NCBI RefSeq assembly: GCF_002156705.1
Contig: NZ_CP019893.1
Coordinates: 1-64,000 of the forward strand
DNA from: Natrarchaeobaculum aegyptiacum
Lineage (GTDB): Archaea; Halobacteriota; Halobacteria; Halobacteriales; Natrialbaceae
DNA: 64,000 bases
Direction: 5' to 3'
Shown here: positions 44,277 to 51,309 of the stretch, piece after piece
Layout: every line of letters starts with the position of its first letter
Position numbering within the stretch: the first letter of the stretch is position 1
The notes under the pieces: model-generated
The model's database searches: none
Seen by the model: only the letters and a program-made list of their open reading frames with translations
Told to the model about the DNA's origin: nothing
Translations under genes and position numbers: made by a program

Positions 44277-44310
44277 ACGTTTTTGCCGTGCCGGTCGAAA
44301 CGACCCGGCG

Positions 44311-44787
44311 ATGCACGCACGCGCAGCAGCGTTCGCCGAGCGCACACGCGAAGAGTACGACTTCGAACCGGACGTCGAGGAGTTTCCCGAGGGGACGAAG
44401 ACCGCCGAGGACGCTGCCGCGGCGGTTGGCTGTGACGTCGCACAGATCGCGAGTTCGCTGGTGTTCGACGTCGACGGCTCGCTGGTCGTTTCGGTCACCA
44501 GCGGCGCGAATCGAGTCGACGAAACGGCGCTCGGGGCGGCCTTCGACGCCAGCAGTGACGAGGTCTCGATGGCCGATCCGGACCGCATCCGCGAGGCGGT
44601 TGGCTGGTCGATCGGTGGTGTCCCGCCGTTCTGTCACGATCGATCGATTCCCGTCGTGATCGACGAGACGCTGCTCGAGTTCGAGACCGTCTGGGCTGCG
44701 GCGGGAACGCCGGAAGCCGTGTTCCCGATCGATCCCGAACGGCTGTGCAGGTATGCCGATGCTGAACCCGCCGTTGTGTCGAGGTAA
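44311..44787 (+). CDS. YbaK/EbsC family aminoacyl-tRNA deacylase-like protein
   Basis: 158 residues. Family features: TKTAEDAAAAVGCDVAQIASSLVF, the VTSGANRVDE region, and IGGVPPFCHD, IPVVIDETLLEFETVWAAAGTPEAVFPIDPERL. YbaK/ProX-type proteins remove wrongly attached amino acids from tRNA-Pro or tRNA-Cys. The Lys corresponding to catalytic positions is in EGTKTAED. Which tRNA is edited is not determinable. Confidence 0.9.
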   Translation: MHARAAAFAERTREEYDFEPDVEEFPEGTKTAEDAAAAVGCDVAQIASSLVFDVDGSLVVSVTSGANRVDETALGAAFDASSDEVSMADPDRIREAVGWSIGGVPPFCHDRSIPVVIDETLLEFETVWAAAGTPEAVFPIDPERLCRYADAEPAVVSR

Positions 44788-44903
44788 CACGCGGCCGCCG
44801 ATTTCGGGCGGGCCGGCGATGTGCGGTCGTGAGCCGCGTATTCCGTTGTTAACATCGACAGTTTGATTACCAACCCATCGCACTTTCCCACCACAGACTA
44901 ACA

Positions 44904-45728
44904 ATGTCGATCGATCAGAATACGTTGACGCGGCGGAAGGTGCTCGCGACGTCCGGTTCGCTATCGGTGCTCGGGGTGGCTGGTTGTCTCGATGGTGAAG
45001 ACGAGCCAGCCGACGATGCGGGGGCGGCAGCTGATGATGGAGACGACGACTCCGCTGACGCCGACGGAACGGAGACGGGCGAGTCGACCGTTACGTTGCT
45101 CGTCGAAAGTGCCGGTGGTCACGGTCACGACCACGACGACCACGATCACGACGACCACGATCACGACGACCACGACCACGACGACCACGACCACGACGAC
45201 CACGATCACGACGACCACGACCACGACGACCACGACCACGACGACCACGGCCTGAGCGAACACGAGATCGACCACGCCTGCGGCCACATGGAGTTCGACG
45301 AACGAGAACCCCTTTCGGCCGGTGGTGATGAAGACGACGCGCCAACGATCTCCGACACGCACCAGCCGTTCGACGTTGCCCTCGACGGCGGAGAAGGGTA
45401 CGTCATCTTCGAGGTCGACGACCACGATCACGACGACCACGACCACGACGACCACGACGACCACGACCACGACGACCACGATCACGACGACCACGATCAC
45501 GACGACCACGATCACGACGACCACGATCACGACGACCACGACCACGACCACGATCACGACAACGGAACCTTCGCGTTCTTCTCCGACGTCGCCGGCGCAA
45601 TCGAAGTCGTCGACGGGCACGTCGAGTACGAGACCGACCACGTCGACGAGTGTGACTACATAGAAGAGTACTCGGTCGTCGAACTCCACGACGGACGTGC
45701 CGTTCTTCGGCTCAGCGCCGACCAGTAA
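44904..45728 (+). CDS. Tat lipoprotein with a HAC-x-H domain interrupted by long DHDHD repeats (candidate metal sponge)
   Basis: 274 residues. Tat signal (LTRRKVLATSG) and lipobox (LGVAGC) indicate a lipid-anchored exported protein. After an acidic linker the HAC-x-H domain begins at about 69 and is split by two His/Asp runs: about 71-115 and 172-218, each a period-five DHDHD repeat, giving dozens of His. Between them lie EIDHACGHMEFDERE and GEGYVIFEVD, and after them FAFFSDVAG and HVDEC. The second run replaces the YPGLDSW segment of the other copies. High-capacity zinc (or copper/nickel) binding is the simplest reading. Promoter is in 44788-44903; the GATA-type words of locus A are not seen there. 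Confidence 0.85.
   Translation: MSIDQNTLTRRKVLATSGSLSVLGVAGCLDGEDEPADDAGAAADDGDDDSADADGTETGESTVTLLVESAGGHGHDHDDHDHDDHDHDDHDHDDHDHDDHDHDDHDHDDHDHDDHGLSEHEIDHACGHMEFDEREPLSAGGDEDDAPTISDTHQPFDVALDGGEGYVIFEVDDHDHDDHDHDDHDDHDHDDHDHDDHDHDDHDHDDHDHDDHDHDHDHDNGTFAFFSDVAGAIEVVDGHVEYETDHVDECDYIEEYSVVELHDGRAVLRLSADQ
45115..45248 (+). repeat. In-frame 15-base tandem repeats encoding DHDHD (first run)
   Basis: Units of GACCACGATCACGAC or with GACCACGACCACGAC alternate, about nine units. The GAT/GAC third-base choices vary between units, indicating expansion followed by drift. Translated in the lipoprotein frame as repeated Asp-His-Asp-His-Asp. Confidence 0.95.
45419..45560 (+). repeat. In-frame 15-base tandem repeats encoding DHDHD (second run)
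   Basis: A second array of the same 15-base unit within the same gene, about nine units with one shortened unit (DDHDDHD near 45450). Separated from the first by the central part of the HAC-x-H domain. Confidence 0.95.
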
Positions 45729-45863
45729 TCGTCGCTCGTCGACTTTTCTACCGACTCGAGGGGTGACACTGAATCCCCGTGTTGGCGTCCCTGCGAAACC
45801 GCAATGCGGGTCGCGGATGCACTGGGACAGACGGGCGGGTCGGTGTCTGGGTGCGACCGGATG

Positions 45864-47453
45864 TCAGTCGCTGCAGGTGTGTCGATAGATGTGCTCGGTA
45901 TCGGTTTCGCGGTCTGTCGGCCGGTCGAGGGTATCCAGCGTAATCTCCTCTGTGACCTCGAACATCCTGATGTGCGAGAGTTCGACGTCGTGTTCGTCGG
46001 CGTAGACGGTACAGATGTGGTCGCCGAAATTCGCGGGTAGTTCGTCGTCAGGCCCCGACCGTCGCACGCTGTTCATGAAAAACCGTTGGCGGTACGTATC
46101 GTGCTGTGTCTGGAGCTGGGCGTCTGGTCGGTCCCAGGTGAACTCCCTGTCGTTGAAGACGTCGAGGCGATCCCCGTCGGTCGTCTGCGCACCGAAGACG
46201 TAGTATCGGTCGGTCGTCCGTGGCTGGGGAGCAAAGACGCTCCACTCTGGCTGGACGATGCCGAGACTTTCTGCGGTCATATGCACGTACTCGCCGCCCG
46301 GCGTCTCCGCGACCTCGTGATTGAGTCGATGCTGGTCGTAACTCCCGTCGTCGACGATCGCGCCAGCGTTGAGCACGAGGACCGCGACGATCATCCCAAG
46401 TGCGACGACGACCAGCGCGAGTGTCACAGTGGCGACGACACGCTTCAGGACATCGAACCGTTCGGGTCCAAGCTGTCGGTCCGGGAGTGACCGAGCGACC
46501 CGTCGCAACGTTTCCCAGGGAACGACCTCGACGGGATCGACGCCGAGGCGTCGGCACAGACGGCGACCGTCCTGCCAAAAGGCCGCTGGCACGAACAACG
46601 CGAGACCAGCCAGTGCGACGTATGCGAACGCGCCGATCCGGACCGTGAGTGCGAACGAGAGGTGACCACCGACGAAAAGCACAAGCAGCGGGAGTCGTAG
46701 ACGGCCACGGAGAGCGACGAGCAACCAGCCCCCCAACAGCATGTAGAACCACAGCATCCCACCGTAGGTCAGAAGCGTCGGGAACTCACGGAGAACGTCC
46801 CCGAGGAGGAACGTCATTTCGTCGATACCGAACACGAGCGGCGCGGCCTCCCCGCTTCGCCATAACGCGGATTCGCTCTTGTGAACCCCGTTGAGGACGT
46901 ACATGAAGACCATCTGCCCGAGCGCGAGAGCCGATGCAACACCCACGACAGACCGTCGTGGTACGCGATCGGCATGGACGGCGTCGACCGACCAGCGCTC
47001 ACCGAGGGGGAGAAAGATCGCCCAGAAGAGCAACAGACGAAACAGGGTGTCCGCATAGCTGAGGACGAACGGGTTGTGGTGATCGAGTGAGACGACGAAC
47101 AGAAACGATAGAATTGTGGCTGTTCGAGTCCGATAACCCACGATCAGAGCCAGCGCGAACAGTACCTGCAACCCCAGTAGCCCGGCGATGAGTGAGGGGT
47201 CGCTCGTGAGATAATATACCGAGATGGCGTACTCTGGCGTGTTCTCCCGTGCGACTCTCTGTGTAACGACGCCGCCGTCGGTGTAGTAAAACGAGAAGTT
47301 TCGGGCCCGGAGGAACACGTCGGCAACGATGAGTACTCCGACGAGGATCCGGAATACTGCGAGTGACCGAGCGTCGATGCGGAAGCAATCGAGAACGTAC
47401 TCACGGGCAGAGACGGCGAGTCGAGCGAGAGACGGGCGTGTCCTGCGGTTCAC
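45864..47453 (-). CDS. HTTM domain membrane protein
   Basis: About 529 residues. The HTTM (vitamin-K-dependent gamma-carboxylase-related) membrane domain covers about 20-330 with multiple helices. Conserved-looking pieces are RIDARSLAVFRILVGVLIV, FSFYYTDGGVVT, SLDHHNPFVLSYADTLFRLLLFWAIFLPLG, and FMYVLNGVHKS. A C-terminal extracytoplasmic domain (about 390-529: EWSVFAPQPRTTDRYYVFGAQTTDG) follows another helix. HTTM enzymes other than carboxylase are poorly known. GTG 47453 (M-NRRTRPSLARLA) is preferred because the upstream in-frame 65 residues lack haloarchaeal composition. It lies between the His-rich lipoprotein and znuA, on the opposite strand to both. Confidence 0.82.
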   Translation of the reverse strand: MNRRTRPSLARLAVSAREYVLDCFRIDARSLAVFRILVGVLIVADVFLRARNFSFYYTDGGVVTQRVARENTPEYAISVYYLTSDPSLIAGLLGLQVLFALALIVGYRTRTATILSFLFVVSLDHHNPFVLSYADTLFRLLLFWAIFLPLGERWSVDAVHADRVPRRSVVGVASALALGQMVFMYVLNGVHKSESALWRSGEAAPLVFGIDEMTFLLGDVLREFPTLLTYGGMLWFYMLLGGWLLVALRGRLRLPLLVLFVGGHLSFALTVRIGAFAYVALAGLALFVPAAFWQDGRRLCRRLGVDPVEVVPWETLRRVARSLPDRQLGPERFDVLKRVVATVTLALVVVALGMIVAVLVLNAGAIVDDGSYDQHRLNHEVAETPGGEYVHMTAESLGIVQPEWSVFAPQPRTTDRYYVFGAQTTDGDRLDVFNDREFTWDRPDAQLQTQHDTYRQRFFMNSVRRSGPDDELPANFGDHICTVYADEHDVELSHIRMFEVTEEITLDTLDRPTDRETDTEHIYRHTCSD

Positions 47454-47903
47454 GATTGACACCCGGTGAGCGTTACCGGACGAGTTGGGTATTAATTCCA
47501 ACGACGGGTTTAATATCGTGCCGATGTTGGCGGAGACCCTGAATAACGAGGGAACTGCCCTCGAGAACGCTATCAAACTCCGTTCTCGATAGTCGATAGG
47601 ACGCCACGGAGGAGACTGGACGTCTCGAGAGGGTGACTTCGTACGCAACTCGGCCCCGGGAGAGACGACAGATGGGCCGCCATCGAGCTATACTAGCCAC
47701 TGCACGTCAGTGCACACCTGATCGTCAGACGGATCGACGATCGGTGTGTAACTCGTCGCAGTTGGTACTATGCCATGGAACCGGACGACGAGATCGACAG
47801 GCACTGACCAGGTTGCTAGGACAGACTCCTGTCACCGCCACGAATTATTAAATAGAGAGAGTTAAATAATAATACTTTTAACGGAGCGCCGCCAGCTACC
47901 GAT
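47454..47903. promoter_or_regulatory. Divergent region between the HTTM gene and znuA
   Basis: 450 bases without a supported gene. It holds the palindromic element at 47688-47771 and, at 47841-47881, a very AT-rich znuA promoter with CGAATTATTAAATAG and TTAAATAATAATACTTTTAA. The latter words resemble the A/T-rich elements upstream of the locus A genes. The HTTM promoter (minus strand) probably lies near 47480-47520 (TTAATACCC on that strand). Confidence 0.5.
47688..47771 (-). repeat. Dispersed palindromic (MITE-like) element, copy 2
   Basis: Reverse orientation relative to the copy at 2968-3052. The shared core reads CCACTGCACGTCAGTGCACACCTGATCG on this strand's plus listing (47697 onward). 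Ends are CTATACTAG and GGTACTATG. About 84 bases, similar along the full length to copy 1 with scattered substitutions. It is non-coding here. Confidence 0.85.
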
Positions 47904-49298
47904 ATGGATTTCACACGGCGATCAGTCCTCACGACCGGTGCTGGAGCTGTTACGCTCGGGACGCTCGCCGGCTGTCTGAGCGACCCTCTGGAGAGCGGGA
48001 GCGGCGAGGGTGGATACGCCGCGTTCTTCGCACTCTGGGACTGGGCTAACCAGGTCGCAGGCGACGAGATCGAGTTCGAAAATCCCGTCGACACGGGGGA
48101 GATGGGTCACGGCTGGGAGCCCGACGGCAACCTCGCCCCGGAAATCGCCTCGAGCAAGGTCTTCGTTTATCTCGACACGCCGGAGTTTGCCTGGGCACAG
48201 GACGTCGTCGCGGACCTCGAACGGGACTACGAGGGCGAAGTCGAAGTTATCGACGGTCTCGAGGGGATGGGGCCGTACCTCATCCCGTTCGACGGTGGCG
48301 AGGACGATGCGCTGCCTGAACCCGACCACGACCACGAGTTCGATCCCGACGACGTTTCTCGAGACCGCTTCGACTTCTACGACCTCCGATCGAACGACCA
48401 GCTGGGGTACTGGCACATCGATCACTGGCACGGCGGTGTCCCCGACGTTCCCGTCGACGACAGCGTCCCGATCGGGGCGGTCTTCAGGGACAACCGGGAG
48501 CGTGTCGTCCCGCTCGGTCCCAACGAGGCGTTTCAGTTCGACGCGCGGCTGGCAGCGGGAGCACCCGATGACGTTCTCGAAATCGAGTCTCACGGCGATT
48601 CGGTCTCGTTGATCGGTCACGAGACGGGGGCAACGGAGATCGTCTTCGAGCTTCGACACGAGAACGAGGTCGTCTACGACACCGACGCAGCCCCGATGAG
48701 CATCGACGTCGTCGAGGAGGTCGACGGCGGTGCTGGGGAGTTCCACGATCCACACACCTGGGTCGATCCCGTTCTCGCACAGCGGATGGTCGACACTATC
48801 GCAGATGGCCTCGCCGACGTCGACCCGGACAACGCCGACGTCTACGCCGCAAACGCCGAGGATTACAAGAACCGCCTCGCCGACATCGACAGACAGTTCG
48901 AGGAACTCACAGAGAACGCCGAGCGCGACGTCGCCGTGTTCGTCGCCCACGATTCGTTCCAGTACGTCGAACGACGGTACGATTTCGAGTTACACACGCC
49001 AGTGGGCATCACACCCGACGCCGCCGAGTCCCTCGACGACGTCGCCGACATGATCGATGTCGTCGAGGAACACGACATCGACACGATTCTCTACGACCCG
49101 TTCGAGGCGCCGGACGACGAACAGATGCCGAGCGCAGCCCGAATGCTGTTGGAGAACAGCCCCGCAACCAACGCCGAACCGCTCACTCCAGCCGAGGGAA
49201 CGACCCACGAGTGGGCCGACCAGGGCTGGGGCTGGGTCGAACAGATGGAAGAAGTGAACATTCCCTCGCTCGAGAAGGCGCTGGGTGTCCACGAGTAA
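47904..49298 (+). CDS. znuA: Zinc-type ABC substrate-binding lipoprotein (ZnuA) with an inserted HWH domain
   Basis: 464 residues. Tat signal FTRRSVLTTG and lipobox LAGC give an anchored exported protein. The cluster A-I metal-binding fold is split: an N-terminal lobe (about 30-138) with the first His in EMGHGWEP, and a C-terminal lobe (about 276-464) with ligand His in FHDPHTWVDP and AHDSFQY and the acidic ligand near ILYDPFEAP. Between them, residues about 139-275 hold an HWH beta domain (YWHIDHWHGGVP, IESHGDSVSL, RHENEVVYDT) related to domains of the exported protein at 16816-19605. Bacterial ZnuA has a short His-rich loop at this point. Followed by znuC and znuB on the same strand. Confidence 0.9.
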   Translation: MDFTRRSVLTTGAGAVTLGTLAGCLSDPLESGSGEGGYAAFFALWDWANQVAGDEIEFENPVDTGEMGHGWEPDGNLAPEIASSKVFVYLDTPEFAWAQDVVADLERDYEGEVEVIDGLEGMGPYLIPFDGGEDDALPEPDHDHEFDPDDVSRDRFDFYDLRSNDQLGYWHIDHWHGGVPDVPVDDSVPIGAVFRDNRERVVPLGPNEAFQFDARLAAGAPDDVLEIESHGDSVSLIGHETGATEIVFELRHENEVVYDTDAAPMSIDVVEEVDGGAGEFHDPHTWVDPVLAQRMVDTIADGLADVDPDNADVYAANAEDYKNRLADIDRQFEELTENAERDVAVFVAHDSFQYVERRYDFELHTPVGITPDAAESLDDVADMIDVVEEHDIDTILYDPFEAPDDEQMPSAARMLLENSPATNAEPLTPAEGTTHEWADQGWGWVEQMEEVNIPSLEKALGVHE

Positions 49299-49395
49299 TG
49301 ACCTCACGGCTTCACTGCACCACTGCCACCGTCGGTCACCGACGCCAGATAGAAGAACTAAACCGGTCGGCACTCGAGAATCCAGTAGGATCACC

Positions 49396-50139
49396 GTGAG
49401 TCAGGTCGTCACCGTCGAGCACGTTTCGTTTGCCTACGGCGAAAAACTCGCCATCGATGACATATCGCTGTCCGTCGAGCAGGGAGACTTCCTCGGGCTT
49501 ATCGGCCCGAACGGTTCGGGCAAGACGACGTTATTGCATCTCATGCTCGGCCTCCAGCAGCCAGATCACGGCACCGTCGAGCTGTTCGGTGAACCGGCCC
49601 AGGAGTTCGAGGATGGCCAGCGCATCGGCTACGTCGCCCAGCGCTCGACCGACAGAGGCGGGACGATGCCGATTACCGTTCGCGAGGCGGTGACGATGGG
49701 CCGGTTCGCACACGTCGGCCATTCGCGACTGAGCGACGAGGATCACCGGATCGTCGAGGAGGCCCTCGAGACCGTCGGCGTCGCGGACCTTGCCGGTCGG
49801 CGGATCAACCAGCTCTCGGGTGGACAGCGACAGCGTGCGTTTATCGCGCGGGCACTCGCCTCCGAGGCCGATCTGCTCGCACTCGACGAACCCACCGTCG
49901 GCGTCGACGCCGAATCCCGCGATCAGTTCTACGGCCTGCTCGACGACCTCAACCGGCGGGGAATCACGATCATCCTCATCGAACACGATATCGACGTCCT
50001 GACCAGACACGTGAACAAGATCGCCTGTATCAACACGGAACTGTACCACCACGGAGATACCGTCTCGTTCCTCGAGAGCGACGCGTTAGCGGAGGCCTAC
50101 GGCGCGGCCCACGGCGTCGTCGAACACGACCACCCATGA
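49396..50139 (+). CDS. znuC: Zinc-type ABC transporter ATPase (ZnuC)
   Basis: 247 residues. Walker A GPNGSGKTT, Q-loop VAQRS, signature LSGGQRQRAFIARAL and Walker B LLALDEPTVG match metal-importer ATPases. GTG 49396 is the likely start (M-SQVVTVEHVSFAYG), because the ATG 111 bases earlier would overlap znuA by 14 bases and add an atypical 37-residue stretch. The C-terminus has several His (YHHGDT, AHGVVEHDHP), usual in ZnuC. The stop overlaps the znuB start (ATGA). Confidence 0.92.
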   Translation: MSQVVTVEHVSFAYGEKLAIDDISLSVEQGDFLGLIGPNGSGKTTLLHLMLGLQQPDHGTVELFGEPAQEFEDGQRIGYVAQRSTDRGGTMPITVREAVTMGRFAHVGHSRLSDEDHRIVEEALETVGVADLAGRRINQLSGGQRQRAFIARALASEADLLALDEPTVGVDAESRDQFYGLLDDLNRRGITIILIEHDIDVLTRHVNKIACINTELYHHGDTVSFLESDALAEAYGAAHGVVEHDHP

Positions 50140-51236
50140 GCCTGGATACACGAACCGAGGAGCAAGTCGAGCGAAGCAGTAGCCGCCTCGCGTGGTTCCT
50201 CGGCGACTCGACGCGGGAACGACTCGAGTTCGGCGGCATCGTCGTGACGGGGCTGCTCGCGACCCTGATGATCGGCTTCATCCTCCTCGACTGGCTCCGG
50301 TTTGCGCCAGAGTGGGCCGCGGTCGGTCCCTACGCGGCAGTGGCCTTCGAGCAGTTCCGGATCGTGGGGGCCTGGATGGACGTATACCTCGGGACGAACG
50401 TCTTCCGTCACCCGTTCATGTGGCGGGCGATCGCGACGGGCGTCCTCATCGGGATCGTCGCACCGCTGGTCGGGACCTACCTTGTGCACCGCCAGATGGC
50501 GCTCATCGGTGAAACGCTGGCCCACACGGCGTTTGCGGGCGTCGCAGTTGGCCTCCTGTTTATCGCCGTTACGGGCTGGCACGGTTCGCTGCTGCTCGTC
50601 GCACTCGTCGTCAGCGCGCTCGGAGCGATCGGTCTCCAGCGGCTGACCGACCGGACCAACACCTACGGAGACGTCCCCATCGCAATCGTCCTGAGCGGGA
50701 GCTTTGCCGTCGGCACGTTACTCATCAGCTGGGGTCGTGACTTCGCCGCGATGGCGATCGACATCGAGGGGTTCCTGTTCGGGAGCCTCGCGATCGTCAC
50801 CGTCGAGGGAGCACGGATGGTCGCTGTCCTCACCGTCGCTGTCGTCGCCGTCGTCGCCGTTACCTACAAACAGCTGCTCTTCATCACGTTCGACGAACAG
50901 GCCGCTCGCGTCGCACGGCTGAACGTCGACCGGTACAACACCCTGTTGATCGTCATGACTGCGGTGGTCGTCGTCGGTGCCATGCAAATTCTTGGCGTGA
51001 TCCTCGTCGCCGCGATGCTCGTGATCCCGGTTGCAACCGCCTCACAGCTCGCCCACAGCTTCCGGGAGACGCTGTACCTCTCGATTATCTTCGGCCAGAT
51101 CGCGATCCTCGGCGGCCTCGCGTTCTCGATCGCTGCGAGTCTTCCCCCCGGTGGGGCGATCGTCGTGGTTGCGATCGGCTTTTACCTCCTGGCGATCGCG
51201 TTTTCTGGCCGATCGACGGCGATCTCGATGCACTGA
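50136..51236 (+). CDS. znuB: Zinc-type ABC transporter permease (ZnuB)
   Basis: 366 residues with about eight to nine transmembrane helices. Cluster 9 family features: GIVAPLVGTYLVHRQMALIGETLAHTAFAGVAVGLL, LFGSLAIVTVEGAR, and MQILGVILVAAMLVIPVATASQLA. The N-terminal 50 residues are polar and longer than in bacteria. Overlaps znuC by 4 bases, so the transporter is one translational unit. It ends 73 bases before the next gene, which has its own promoter. Confidence 0.93.
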   Translation: MSLDTRTEEQVERSSSRLAWFLGDSTRERLEFGGIVVTGLLATLMIGFILLDWLRFAPEWAAVGPYAAVAFEQFRIVGAWMDVYLGTNVFRHPFMWRAIATGVLIGIVAPLVGTYLVHRQMALIGETLAHTAFAGVAVGLLFIAVTGWHGSLLLVALVVSALGAIGLQRLTDRTNTYGDVPIAIVLSGSFAVGTLLISWGRDFAAMAIDIEGFLFGSLAIVTVEGARMVAVLTVAVVAVVAVTYKQLLFITFDEQAARVARLNVDRYNTLLIVMTAVVVVGAMQILGVILVAAMLVIPVATASQLAHSFRETLYLSIIFGQIAILGGLAFSIAASLPPGGAIVVVAIGFYLLAIAFSGRSTAISMH

Positions 51237-51309
51237 TCGTCGAGAGGTCACTCCCCGCACCCGGGAACGGGAGGGGCCTTTATCCTGACACGCGGTGAAC
51301 CCAGATTCG

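Noticed and set aside
45115-45560. Regular short repeats suggesting a CRISPR array
   Set aside because: Units are contiguous 15-base repeats with no unique spacers, in frame with a lipoprotein gene, encoding DHDHD. It is a coding tandem repeat.
44961-45689. A 242-codon minus-strand frame rich in Val and Ile
   Set aside because: It is the mirror of the DHDHD repeats (GTC/GTG runs). No start context or haloarchaeal composition outside the repeat, so a shadow.
47473-47700. A minus-strand 75-codon frame upstream of the HTTM gene
   Set aside because: It runs into the palindromic element, has basic Ser/Arg composition and no motif. Judged non-coding.
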